Notes under the pieces: model-generated | Seen by the model: the letters and a program-made list of their open reading frames with translations, nothing else | Database searches by the model: none | Told to the model about the DNA's origin: nothing | Origin: Bacteriovoracaceae bacterium | GTDB lineage: Bacteria; Bdellovibrionota; UBA1018 | Reading direction: 5' to 3' | Assembly: GCA_947446835.1 (NCBI GenBank) | Contig: CANFHS010000015.1 | Location: 1 to 16,698 of the forward strand | Length of the DNA: 16,698 nucleotides | Shown here: piece after piece, positions 1 through 6,952 of the stretch | How the letters are laid out: each line of letters opens with the position of its first letter | Numbering within the stretch: position 1 is the stretch's first letter | Translations under genes and position numbers: made by a program

Positions 1-513
1 GAAAAAGCCGATGGCCTCGGTCTCGCGCGACTGGGCCGAGAAGCCCAGCATGCCGACGGCCTCGGGGATGCGGGTGGCCGCCGTGATGGCCACGGCCCCA
101 CCGAACGACCAGCCCACGGTCACCAGCCGGTTGACCCCTTGGTCGCGAAGCCACCCGGCAGCGGCCAGCGCGTCGGCTACCGAGTCATCCAGCTCGCCTG
201 GATTGCGGTATTTGACGAAAATGGCATGCACGCCGGATCGCGCGAAGTCGGCAGCCAGCCGGTCGTAGATGCCGTCGACCGGCTCGATAAAGCCGCCGTC
301 CACTCCAGAGACGAAGAGCAGCCCGGCGCCGTGGCCGGGAAGCGAGCCTCCGTCCGTGGCGACCCAGGTGCGCGCGGTCGTCGTGGTTCCGGCAACCTCG
401 AGCTGGATTTCCTGGGGCGAACCCAGATTGCCGGACTCGGAGGCGGCTCGCTGGCAAGCCATTCCGAGCCAGGCCGAAAGCAGGAGGGGGAGGGTCATCG
501 CGGGGAGGCGCAT
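1..513 (-). CDS. Alpha/beta-hydrolase-fold lipoprotein, C-terminus missing (runs off left edge)
   Basis: An open frame of 171 codons with no stop continues past the left edge. Residues 1-20 form a short basic start, a hydrophobic stretch and a Cys (LGMAC, C20), read as a lipoprotein signal although the lipobox is not canonical (Gly and Met before Ala-Cys). The mature part starts with a beta-rich region. Residues 133-138 contain GWSFGG, the Gly-x-Ser-x-Gly nucleophile elbow of alpha/beta hydrolases (Ser136), preceded by a hydrophobic strand and followed by a helix. The spacing and the GVDGGFIEPVDGIYDRLA region resemble the dienelactone-hydrolase/peptidase S9-like group, but the acid and His of the triad lie outside the window. 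The substrate is unknown. The start is uncertain: ATG at 513 gives the best signal peptide, ATG at 498 is possible, and neither has a clear Shine-Dalgarno. It is divergent from the Gre-like gene at 580. Confidence 0.72.
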   Translation of the reverse strand, partial: MRLPAMTLPLLLSAWLGMACQRAASESGNLGSPQEIQLEVAGTTTTARTWVATDGGSLPGHGAGLLFVSGVDGGFIEPVDGIYDRLAADFARSGVHAIFVKYRNPGELDDSVADALAAAGWLRDQGVNRLVTVGWSFGGAVAITAATRIPEAVGMLGFSAQSRETEAIGFF

Positions 514-579
514 GTGGGCCACGAACCAGCAGCTTTCGTGCCTGTTCCGGAGGCGGGATTTCCGTTAAGGTGAGGCCCG

Positions 580-966
580 GTGGATAAACTCAAACTGCTT
601 CAGGTCATCGAAGAGCACCTCCGTGAGGAGCTGGTGGACGCCCTGCGTGAACCGGGCTCCGAGCGGGCTGCCGAGCTGCAAAAGCTGCTCACGGTCTACC
701 GGTTCTTGCCGCGGCGGACCTACGGGGTGGAAGATCCGGTCATTCCATCGGCCTTGGTCGAGCTGGAGCTTGGGGCGACGCGCGCCTACTATTTTGTGGC
801 TCCGAGCGGCGGTGGCCTCATCACCCAGGTGGATGGCAAGCCGGTCCAGGTCATCACGCCCCAGTCCCCTCTGGGCGAGGCGCTTCTGGGTAAAAAGGTG
901 GGCGAGCCCGTTCAGGTCGAGATCCGGGGCACCCGCCGCGAGTACCGGGTCATCTCGATCGGATGA
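580..966 (+). CDS. Short GreA/GreB-family (Rnk-like) transcription factor
   Basis: A protein of 128 residues. The C-terminal half, about residues 62-128, reads as a GreA/GreB C-terminal FKBP-like domain: a strand ending in ELGATRAYYFVAP, then SPLGEALLGKKVGEPVQVE, which matches the family signature S-P-x-G-x-A-L-L-G-x-x-x-G-D, and a last strand REYRVISI. The N-terminal part, about residues 2-45, can form only a short helical hairpin (helix, REPGS turn, helix). It is much shorter than the coiled coil that classical GreA/GreB insert into the RNA polymerase secondary channel. The length is closer to Rnk-type regulators. The inferred role is binding RNA polymerase; transcript cleavage stimulation is doubtful because no acidic coiled-coil tip is evident. 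The start is GTG at 580, with AAGGTGA a few bases upstream. The 3' end overlaps the convergent gene 950-1306 by 17 bp. Confidence 0.75.
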   Translation: MDKLKLLQVIEEHLREELVDALREPGSERAAELQKLLTVYRFLPRRTYGVEDPVIPSALVELELGATRAYYFVAPSGGGLITQVDGKPVQVITPQSPLGEALLGKKVGEPVQVEIRGTRREYRVISIG

Positions 967-1306
967 GGTCCATCGGGTCGCGGTGAGGCCGACGGGGCGA
1001 GGCAAAGCCCAGAAGCCCCAGCACGCCGCCGACGGTTCGGAATACCAGCAGCCCGGCCAGGAAGAACAGGATGATGGCCAGCCCCAGCAGCAGCAGGGCC
1101 GGAATCAGCACGCCCAAGGCCAGCTTGGCCGGCCACGGCAGGCCAGCCGTGCTCAGGACGCGGATGTGGGACGCCCAGGCGCGGGGGCCTGCTTCGGGCC
1201 CCTGGGCTTTGCCGGAGTCCGAAAAGATGGGGTTTCCATCGCGATCCAGGATCGCGTCGACCTGGGCGTGGCGGGGCTGGGAAGTGTCCTGGCTCGAATT
1301 TGCCAT
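950..1306 (-). CDS. Small membrane protein of unknown function
   Basis: A protein of 118 residues. Residues 1-55 are polar and include DAILDRDGNPIFSDSG. Residues about 57-102 are strongly hydrophobic (LALGVLIPALLLLGLAIILF and onward), enough for one long or two tightly packed transmembrane helices. The end is a basic tail (SPRRPHRDPMDLIRSR). I do not recognise the family. ATG at 1306 was chosen because the reading extended further upstream would run antisense through the FAD enzyme gene and looks like a non-coding shadow. A GTG seven codons upstream is an alternative start, and neither start has a strong Shine-Dalgarno. It is divergent from the FAD-dependent enzyme gene at 1355 with 48 bp between them, and overlaps the 3' end of the Gre-like gene. 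The coding call rests on the clean hydrophobic segment. Confidence 0.6.
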   Translation of the reverse strand: MANSSQDTSQPRHAQVDAILDRDGNPIFSDSGKAQGPEAGPRAWASHIRVLSTAGLPWPAKLALGVLIPALLLLGLAIILFFLAGLLVFRTVGGVLGLLGFASPRRPHRDPMDLIRSR

Positions 1307-1318
1307 CGGTGATGGGGC

Positions 1319-1348
1319 TTGTAACACCCCGGGCCCTGGCAGTACACA
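1319..1348 (+). promoter_or_regulatory. Candidate sigma70-type promoter giving a leaderless mRNA for the FAD enzyme
   Basis: TTGTAA at 1319-1324 and TACACA at 1343-1348 are separated by 18 bp. The ATG at 1355 begins 7 bases after the last base of the -10 box, where transcription would normally start. No Shine-Dalgarno precedes the ATG, and the start is fixed by the Rossmann fold that follows it. A leaderless transcript would explain this arrangement. The boxes were found by eye, and one promoter-like match in a GC-rich gap is weak evidence. Confidence 0.4.
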
Positions 1349-1354
1349 GCTCCT

Positions 1355-2851
1355 ATGGACGTTTGGATCATCGGTGGCGGTTTGGCCGGTTTGACGGCCG
1401 GCGTGGCGCTTTCCCGGCAGGGAGTGAAGGTCGGGGTGCTGGAAGCGGCTCCCCGGTTGGGCGGGCGGGCGCAGTGCTGGAAGGACCCTTCCACCGGTGA
1501 GGTCATCGACCTGGGGCCGCACGTCCTGCTGTCCACCTATCCCCACATGAAGGCTTTCCTGGAAGCCTGTGGCACCTCCTGGGAGGACGCGGCCGACTGG
1601 CAGAGCGAGTCGCTCATTGACCAGATGGACGGGGACCGGGCCTACCCGCTGACCTACGCACCTGTGCCCGCTCCATTCCATTTCGTGCCCAGCCTGCTGC
1701 GGATGCCGGGCATCCGTTTCCCCGATCTGTACTCGCAAAAGGCGCTGCTCAGCCTGGCCATCTCGACCGACAACGACGAGGTCATGGCCTACGATTCCAT
1801 TCCCGCCTCGGAGCTGCTCAAGCACATGGGCGTGAGCGACTCGGCGGTGGATCACCTTTGGCGCTTCATCGCCCTTTCGATCCTGAACGTGCCGCTGGAA
1901 GAATGCTCTTCAGCGGCCTTCCTCCGCTTCGCGCGTTTCCTGATGGGTCGCCGGGATTTCCGCATCGGTTTCCCGAAGGCAGGCCTGGGCGACCTGTTTG
2001 CCGAAGGCGCGACCCGGATCATCCGCGAGGCCGGTGGCGAAGTCCGCGTCGGAGCCCGGGTAGAGCGCCTGGAGCGCCGCCCGGACGGCGGCTTCCGGCT
2101 GCACGTGTCGGGCCAGGACACCGCGATCGAGGCCGAGCAGGTGCTCTGCGCCCTTTCGCCGCAGGACGCGTCCCGGTTGTTGGGCACGCTCCTCGAGGGC
2201 AAGGCCTGGGCGGAATCGGCCGCAAAGCTCGAGCCCTGCCCCTATGTCAGCCTCTACCTGAAGTTCGATCGCAAGGTGACGCGCCGGCGTTTCTGGGCCC
2301 GGATGCACCGCGAAGGCGATCTGAACTGCGACTTCTATGATTTGTCGAACATCCGTCCCGGAGATCCTGAGCGGCCCTCGTTCGTGGCCAGCAACATCAT
2401 CTACTCGCACCGGGTGGCGCAGCTCAGCGAGCAGGAGCTGATCGACCGCACTTTGGCCGAGATCCGAGAAAATATTCCGGGCGCCCGCGATGCCCGGGTC
2501 GTGAGTGCCGCGGTGAACCGCATTCCCATGGCCATCCATTGTCCCAAGCCCGGTGCCGAGTCCCTGCGGCCCGAGCCGGAGCTCATCCCGGGGCGCCTGC
2601 TCGTGGCAGGCGACTGGATCCGCACCCACCTGCCGAGCTCCATGGAAAGCGCCTGCGCTTCGGGGTGGACTGCGGCCGAACTCCTGCTCCAGAGCCGGGG
2701 CCTCCGTCCACGGGAATTCCCGGTGGCCCGTTGGTTGCCGCCGCTCCCGGTCCGGGCGCAGGCCGCGTTCTGGAGCGGCCTGACCCGGGTCAAATCCCAC
2801 GCGCGGACGCTGCTTCAGGCGCCCCGAGCCTGGGAAGCACGCCGGGCCTGA
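1355..2851 (+). CDS. FAD-dependent amine-oxidase-fold enzyme, HpnE / phytoene-desaturase-like
   Basis: A protein of 498 residues. Residues 3-12 (VWIIGGGLAG) are the Gly-rich dinucleotide-binding loop, Glu30 is in position to bind the FAD ribose, and LGGRA (35-39) is the second FAD motif. IDLGPHVLLSTY (about 51-62) resembles the D-x-G-x-H-x-L-L-x-x-Y segment of hydroxysqualene dehydroxylase (HpnE). LVAGDW followed by LPSSMESACASG (416-437) is the C-terminal FAD motif, in a form typical of HpnE and related isoprenoid desaturases. The likely reaction is redox chemistry on a squalene- or carotenoid-type lipid at the membrane. About 60 residues follow the last FAD motif, a somewhat basic tail that may contact the membrane. 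No hopanoid or carotenoid gene is visible nearby, so the substrate is unproven. The 3' end overlaps the convergent PilZ-like gene by 37 bp. Confidence 0.8.
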   Translation: MDVWIIGGGLAGLTAGVALSRQGVKVGVLEAAPRLGGRAQCWKDPSTGEVIDLGPHVLLSTYPHMKAFLEACGTSWEDAADWQSESLIDQMDGDRAYPLTYAPVPAPFHFVPSLLRMPGIRFPDLYSQKALLSLAISTDNDEVMAYDSIPASELLKHMGVSDSAVDHLWRFIALSILNVPLEECSSAAFLRFARFLMGRRDFRIGFPKAGLGDLFAEGATRIIREAGGEVRVGARVERLERRPDGGFRLHVSGQDTAIEAEQVLCALSPQDASRLLGTLLEGKAWAESAAKLEPCPYVSLYLKFDRKVTRRRFWARMHREGDLNCDFYDLSNIRPGDPERPSFVASNIIYSHRVAQLSEQELIDRTLAEIRENIPGARDARVVSAAVNRIPMAIHCPKPGAESLRPEPELIPGRLLVAGDWIRTHLPSSMESACASGWTAAELLLQSRGLRPREFPVARWLPPLPVRAQAAFWSGLTRVKSHARTLLQAPRAWEARRA

Positions 2852-2852
2852 A
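2814..2852. repeat. Inverted repeat TTCAGGC / GCCTGAA spanning the convergent gene overlap
   Basis: TTCAGGC at 2814-2820 and GCCTGAA at 2846-2852 are exact 7-bp inverted arms with 25 bp between them. Each arm contains the TGA stop of one of the two convergent genes (2815-2817 on the minus strand, 2849-2851 on the plus strand). It could fold in either transcript and help end both, but there is no T-tract and the loop is long. It may simply be coincidence. Confidence 0.25.
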
Positions 2853-3162
2853 TGGATTCTTCGACGCTCCTTTGGAACGGCAACAGCAGCCGGGGAACGT
2901 CGTCCCACTCCAGACGGTAGGTGCACGTTCCACCGTGCAGGCGCACGGAGCCGACGCGTGCCCAGGCGCACTCGCCCAGCTGCCGGTCCACGTCCAGGAG
3001 GTGGAGCTGGATGCGCGCGCCCGGGGCGAACTCCGCGATGGGAGCCTGCGCTGCCGAGGTGAACTCGCAGCCCAGGATCGTGATGTCGTCCACGTGACCG
3101 CCCAGCCAGCAACGGTGGTCCTGGGCAACGGCTTCGACAGGGGCGGCAGGGGGGCGTTTCAT
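2815..3162 (-). CDS. PilZ-like domain protein, last gene of operon B
   Basis: A protein of 115 residues with no signal peptide, so probably cytoplasmic. Residues 25-34 (DDITILGCEF) resemble the D/N-x-S/T-x-x-G motif of PilZ domains. They are followed by a strand pattern typical of the PilZ barrel: FAPGARIQLHLL, then CAWARVGSVRLHGG, then YRLEWDDVP and a final helix. The upstream R-x-x-x-R motif that contacts cyclic di-GMP is not evident, so this may be a degenerate, non-binding PilZ or a different small barrel. Its ATG overlaps the stop of the 604-residue protein (ATGA), and GAGGAGG precedes it at good spacing, so it is cotranscribed with and translationally coupled to operon B. The context suggests a cytoplasmic regulator or partner of the envelope machine. 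Confidence 0.6.
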   Translation of the reverse strand: MKRPPAAPVEAVAQDHRCWLGGHVDDITILGCEFTSAAQAPIAEFAPGARIQLHLLDVDRQLGECAWARVGSVRLHGGTCTYRLEWDDVPRLLLPFQRSVEESIQARRASQARGA

Positions 3163-4973
3163 GGGTTCTTCCTCCTCAGGGCCAGGTACTTGTCCTTGCT
3201 CTCGCAGTGGTCGATGAGTTCGGCCTGGAAAGTGCCCAGCTCGTCTTCCCAGATTTCGGCGTTTGCCTCGGCCGAGGCTGCCGAAATGCGGCCCCAGTCC
3301 AGCACCTTCTCGGCACTTGCCCTTTCGATCCGGGCCTTCATCTTCTGGGCCAACTCCCGGTACTCGGGGTGGGCGTTCTGGAAGATGATGTCCTGGCTTG
3401 CGCCGTTGAAGATCTCGACCTCGATGAGCTGGTTGTTCTCGGCAATCTCTTCGAGGCGGATGTGCATGCCCCGGGTCCGTTCATCCAGGTCGCGGTTGAT
3501 GCGCTCCACACGATCGGCCCGAATGGAGGGCGAGGATTCCTCGAACGAGGCCAGGATGTTCTTCAGGGCCGGAGCGGCCTGGGCCATCCTGCGGTAAGCC
3601 AGGATCTTGGCCTTGAGCGCGGCCAGCTCGTCGCGAAGCCTCGATGAAAGCGTCTCGCCGGGCTTGAGTCGGCGGTGCTCGCCCTGCACCCGGGGCTTCA
3701 GTCGTCTCCAGTCGCGCTCGATCTGGAGGGAAAGCTCCTGCATCTCCAGTGCACCCGCGCGGCTCAAGGCCATGCCTGCATCGCGTGTGTCGTAGAGGAG
3801 GTTGATCTCCTCCTGGTACGCCTGGAACACGGGCGAACGCGCCCACTCGGTGGCAATCCGCAACGGCACGTCGAGCGTCTTGTCCTTCTTGAGGAAGCGG
3901 ACGGCCAGCGGGTAAAGCGCCAGATGCCCGGCCGGGTCGCGCTTGCTCCAGGCTTCCAGCCAGTTCCAGGACGATTCGTAGTCATTCTTGAAGCGCTGGG
4001 TGGCCTGAAGCGATTCCTGGAAATGGCAAAGCTCGTTGAAGGCCATGGCCATGACCATGGGGCCTTCCGGCACGAAGGTGTGGCGCAGGCCTCCGGCCTG
4101 GAGAGAAAGGGCAGCACCGATGGCTTCGCCCGGGCGGTCGGAGGCCAGCAGGGCCCAGGCCATTTCCTGGATGCCCTGGGCCAGGTGGTTGGATTTCTTG
4201 CTGATGGCCCGGTCGTGCGCAACGGCTTCGGCCGGACGACCCAGCGAGTAGAGCGCCCTGGCCACGAGCAGGTGCGCGGAATCGGTGTAGCGTTCCAGGC
4301 GGGGTGGCAGGGGCGACTCCTTCAGGAAACGGGTGCCGGCCTCCACGCTCTGGGCGTGGTTCCCCGCCCGGGCGGCCGATTGCAGCTCGTGGAGCGAACG
4401 CCAGGCGGGCGCGTCCTTCAGCAGGCGGTCGACCGCCCGGGGGTCGGCCGTCATTTCCAGTGCCGCATTGAAGATGGCTTCGCGCTCCGGCTGGGTCTCG
4501 GCCAGGGCCTGCAGTGAAGCCAGGTTCTGCGTGACCCGTTCGGGAATGCCGAACGCGGGATTTCGGGAGCGGATCGCGTCGAGGCACTGCAGCGCGGCCA
4601 GCTGGATTCCCGCCTGGCTGCGCGAGGCAGGCGAGGCCGCGAGCAAGGTGAAGCCTTGGGCGGCGATGGGGATGAGTCGCGCTTCAAACAGGGCGCGCGA
4701 AATCCAGTACTCCGAGAAGGCCCGGACCCCAGGCTGGGCGGCGGACTGCTGCCTGAGCGCGATTCCCATGGCCAGGCCGCGCATCGGCGAGCTGCGGCCT
4801 GCCAGGAATTCCCGGAACTCGGACTGGAACTTCCTGGACAGGTCATCGGGAAGTTGCCAGGCCTCCTGGCCGGTGCAGGCTCCCAGGGCCTGCGCGCGAC
4901 CGGCCGCCCAGCCCTGGGGAGTCAGCCACGCGGCCAATCCGATTGCCGCAAGGAGCAGGTGACGTGTCTTCAT
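3159..4973 (-). CDS. Secreted helical-repeat (TPR-like) and coiled-coil protein, Glt-type scaffold
   Basis: A protein of 604 residues. A Sec signal peptide (about residues 1-29) places it in the periplasm or at the outer membrane. Residues about 35-400 are alpha-helical with TPR-like pairs, for example ALYSLGRPAEAVAHDRAI and MAWALLASDRPGEAIGAAL. Residues about 405-515 are rich in Leu, Glu, Arg and Lys and probably form a coiled coil. The conserved-looking blocks QLIEVEIFNGASQDIIFQNA (about 515-534) and EIWEDELG (573-580) resemble the C-terminal end of large TPR proteins in myxobacterial and Bdellovibrio glt loci; that comparison is from memory. ATG at 4973 was chosen because it starts the signal peptide and has GGGGGAGG upstream; the frame stays open further upstream only as a shadow of the beta-barrel gene. 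It lies 2 bp after the barrel gene and overlaps the PilZ-like gene by 4 bp. The inferred role is a periplasmic scaffold linking motor and outer membrane. Confidence 0.75.
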   Translation of the reverse strand: MKTRHLLLAAIGLAAWLTPQGWAAGRAQALGACTGQEAWQLPDDLSRKFQSEFREFLAGRSSPMRGLAMGIALRQQSAAQPGVRAFSEYWISRALFEARLIPIAAQGFTLLAASPASRSQAGIQLAALQCLDAIRSRNPAFGIPERVTQNLASLQALAETQPEREAIFNAALEMTADPRAVDRLLKDAPAWRSLHELQSAARAGNHAQSVEAGTRFLKESPLPPRLERYTDSAHLLVARALYSLGRPAEAVAHDRAISKKSNHLAQGIQEMAWALLASDRPGEAIGAALSLQAGGLRHTFVPEGPMVMAMAFNELCHFQESLQATQRFKNDYESSWNWLEAWSKRDPAGHLALYPLAVRFLKKDKTLDVPLRIATEWARSPVFQAYQEEINLLYDTRDAGMALSRAGALEMQELSLQIERDWRRLKPRVQGEHRRLKPGETLSSRLRDELAALKAKILAYRRMAQAAPALKNILASFEESSPSIRADRVERINRDLDERTRGMHIRLEEIAENNQLIEVEIFNGASQDIIFQNAHPEYRELAQKMKARIERASAEKVLDWGRISAASAEANAEIWEDELGTFQAELIDHCESKDKYLALRRKNP

Positions 4974-4975
4974 GA

Positions 4976-5695
4976 TCACTGGCCTCCCCCGAAGAGGAAG
5001 TTCACTCCCAGGCTGATGGCATGGGTGGTGTTGGTCCTGGAGCCCAGGTCCTGGCCCAGGCGTGCCGTGATTTCCTTCTCGCGCAGGTGTTCGCTGTAGA
5101 CCATCATGCGGTAGTCGAATTGGAGCGCCAGCTTCTGGTTCAGGTAGAATTGCTGGCCCAGGCCCAGGTGGGCCGTGGCGCAATTCCGGAATGCCGGGTT
5201 CTCGGTGACGGTGACCCCGGCGCCCGCGAGCAGGTGAAAGTCGTAGTAGAGGATCGAGCTGCCCAGCAGCGAGAGCTTGCCGTAGATGGGGCTCCAGACG
5301 GCCTCGGCGCCCCAGTAACCCTGGGGTTCGTTGGTGCTGGCGCGTTTGCCGGTCAGCTCCAGGGCTTCGCGCGCGGAAGAGCCCTGGGCAATGGACTTCC
5401 ACGCCAGGGCGCGCAGACCCAGGAACTCGGTGAACGAGTAGCCCAGCGAAAATCCGTAGGCGGTGGTGGAGAGGAACGGGTCTGAAGGAAGGGTCGCGGC
5501 GAAGGCCCCGAGCTCGAAGCGGCGCGACTTGGAATAGAGGCGGTTCTGGACCACGCCAAGTTCGCTCTCTTCGCCACGCGCCCAGTACTTTTCCTTGATC
5601 TGGTCCACGTTCACCCGTTCGCCCGGATCGGCGGCAGTGGCCGATCTTGCCAGTGAGGTCAGGACAAGGATCATGGCAATGGTTCTGTTTTTCAT
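4976..5695 (-). CDS. Outer-membrane beta-barrel protein of the deltaproteobacterial OMP type
   Basis: A protein of 239 residues. The signal peptide is about residues 1-21, with cleavage near ATA-ADPG. A short periplasmic region is followed by alternating amphipathic strands, for example YGFSLGYSFTEFLGLRAL, LALQFDYRMMVYSE and a final strand HAISLGVNFLFGG, typical of an 8- to 10-stranded outer-membrane barrel. The block LGVVQNRLYSKSRRFELG (about 46-63) and the segment WSPIYGKLSLLG resemble the OMP_myx_plus beta-barrel family of Myxococcota and relatives; the family name is from memory. GGAGGTGA lies ahead of the ATG at correct spacing. It sits 6 bp after the AgmX/PglI-type gene and 2 bp before the TPR/coiled-coil gene, so it belongs to operon B. 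By analogy with GltH or GltA/B it would form the outer-membrane part of the machine. Confidence 0.8.
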   Translation of the reverse strand: MKNRTIAMILVLTSLARSATAADPGERVNVDQIKEKYWARGEESELGVVQNRLYSKSRRFELGAFAATLPSDPFLSTTAYGFSLGYSFTEFLGLRALAWKSIAQGSSAREALELTGKRASTNEPQGYWGAEAVWSPIYGKLSLLGSSILYYDFHLLAGAGVTVTENPAFRNCATAHLGLGQQFYLNQKLALQFDYRMMVYSEHLREKEITARLGQDLGSRTNTTHAISLGVNFLFGGGQ

Positions 5696-5701
5696 GGCTC
5701 A

Positions 5702-6952
5702 TCACCTCCCCAGGGTCTTGAAAAGGAACGGATAGGTCACGGCAACGTCGATGCCGCCCTTGGTGTTCGGGAATTTCCAGCTCAGCAGCCTGCGGATCAC
5801 GCAGTCATCGAGCCTGGGATCGGGCAACGTGGACTGCTTGAGCTGCGCCGTCTTGACCGATCCCGGCGCGCCGATCACGAAGGAGATGAGCAGCTTTCCT
5901 TCGACCTCGGGCTGTCGAAGCATGGCCGCCTCGTAGCAGTAGCGGACTTCGGCCATGTGACGGTGGATGACCTCGCCCACTTCCTCCTTGGTCAGGCCTT
6001 CCTCGACCGCAGCTCCGGGGGTGTCCATTGCGACCAGCGACTTGCCTTGCCCGTGGACCGCGGCCGCGACGCCTTTGCCATAGCCGCCGGAGTTGCCTCC
6101 GCCCAGGGCCGAGAGCTCGACCTTGCGTCCCTGCATGAGGCCCGTGTCCGAGGCAGTGGCGCGCAGGGCCTCGTCCTTGGTCGAAAAGAGGCGACGGGCC
6201 TGCTCGGTTCCGCCCGCGCCCGTCACGATGTCGGACTGGGCCAGGAGGCGGGTCATGCCGCCCTTGAGCAGTCCCTTGACGGCGCTCTGCAGGGTCCGGG
6301 CGCGGAACGCCTGTACCACCGAAGCCCTGGCCGAACTGCGACTGGCTTGCGTGGCGGGCGCCGCGGCCGGCGCTGCGGGCTCGGGCTTCCTGGGTGGCGT
6401 GAGCACGATCTTGGCGAACTGCGCGGGCACGAGCTCGGCGTCGTGGGCCTGAGGCTTGGGCCAGAGCATCAGCATCAGGCACAGCGAGGCCACGCCACCC
6501 AGCGAAGCCTGCACGGCCTTGCGGAACCACAGCGCCTCGGGGTCTGTGCCTCGGGCCGACGAATGGCCCACGTCGGGCGCGTTCACGTGACTGAAGCGGA
6601 GGCCCGGGGAGACCCGGCTGAGCTCTTGCTCCTCGGGTCGGGTCCAGGTTTTGCCATCGCGCGAAATCTTCAGGCCCGGGTCCTGGCAAACGGGCGTGGC
6701 CCACCGGATGGGCTCGAGCTCCAGCAGCAGACCGGGTTCGAGTTCAAGCCGGGTGCCGGCGTCGAGCCGGCGGAGGCGCGCGGGCGATGGGCCTTTTCGG
6801 GGGTCCGACAGTTCGCGGACGCGCACGCCGCCTTCCGTTTTTTCCAGAAGCCAGCGCGCCGGCTGGCCCAGCGGCAAAGGACGGTCGGGGTCCCAGAGCT
6901 TTCGGATCGGTACGCGGTCCGCACCGAGCCAGGTCACGACGTAAGTTTTCAT
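5702..6952 (-). CDS. AgmX/PglI C-terminal domain protein (GltG/GltJ-like inner-membrane linker)
   Basis: A protein of 416 residues with the domain order expected for a motor-coupled linker. Residues 1-85 are cytoplasmic and beta-rich; the layout suggests an FHA-like fold without its phosphothreonine-binding residues. Residues about 146-164 are one transmembrane helix. Residues 185-215 are Ala/Pro-rich, a likely extended periplasmic stretch. Residues about 320-412 are the TonB-like AgmX/PglI C-terminal domain: VGEVIHRHMAEVRYCYEAAM, then EGKLLISFVIGAPGSV, DDCVIRRLLSWKFPN and VTYPFLF. The two Cys (339 and 384) are characteristic of this domain and probably form a disulfide. In M. xanthus the proteins with this domain, GltG and GltJ, span the periplasm and link motor to outer membrane. 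ATG at 6952 overlaps the stop of the 98-residue gene (ATGA). The frame continues upstream only as a shadow of that gene. Confidence 0.85.
   Translation of the reverse strand: MKTYVVTWLGADRVPIRKLWDPDRPLPLGQPARWLLEKTEGGVRVRELSDPRKGPSPARLRRLDAGTRLELEPGLLLELEPIRWATPVCQDPGLKISRDGKTWTRPEEQELSRVSPGLRFSHVNAPDVGHSSARGTDPEALWFRKAVQASLGGVASLCLMLMLWPKPQAHDAELVPAQFAKIVLTPPRKPEPAAPAAAPATQASRSSARASVVQAFRARTLQSAVKGLLKGGMTRLLAQSDIVTGAGGTEQARRLFSTKDEALRATASDTGLMQGRKVELSALGGGNSGGYGKGVAAAVHGQGKSLVAMDTPGAAVEEGLTKEEVGEVIHRHMAEVRYCYEAAMLRQPEVEGKLLISFVIGAPGSVKTAQLKQSTLPDPRLDDCVIRRLLSWKFPNTKGGIDVAVTYPFLFKTLGR

Noticed and set aside
563..570. GTTAAG near the Gre-like gene as a third operator copy
   Set aside because: Only one half-site is present. 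The second arm TTAAC and the -10 context are missing.
950..1855. A 301-residue protein on the minus strand
   Set aside because: The upstream 183 residues read antisense through the FAD enzyme and look non-coding. Only the last 118 residues have a protein-like character.
1910..3112. Long minus-strand frame opposite the FAD enzyme
   Set aside because: It is an Arg/Gly/His-rich antisense shadow in GC-rich DNA; the plus-strand gene has clear FAD motifs.
3159..5705. A single 848-residue protein starting at 5705
   Set aside because: The part upstream of 4973 is an out-of-frame reading of the beta-barrel gene. The signal peptide and Shine-Dalgarno fix the start at 4973.
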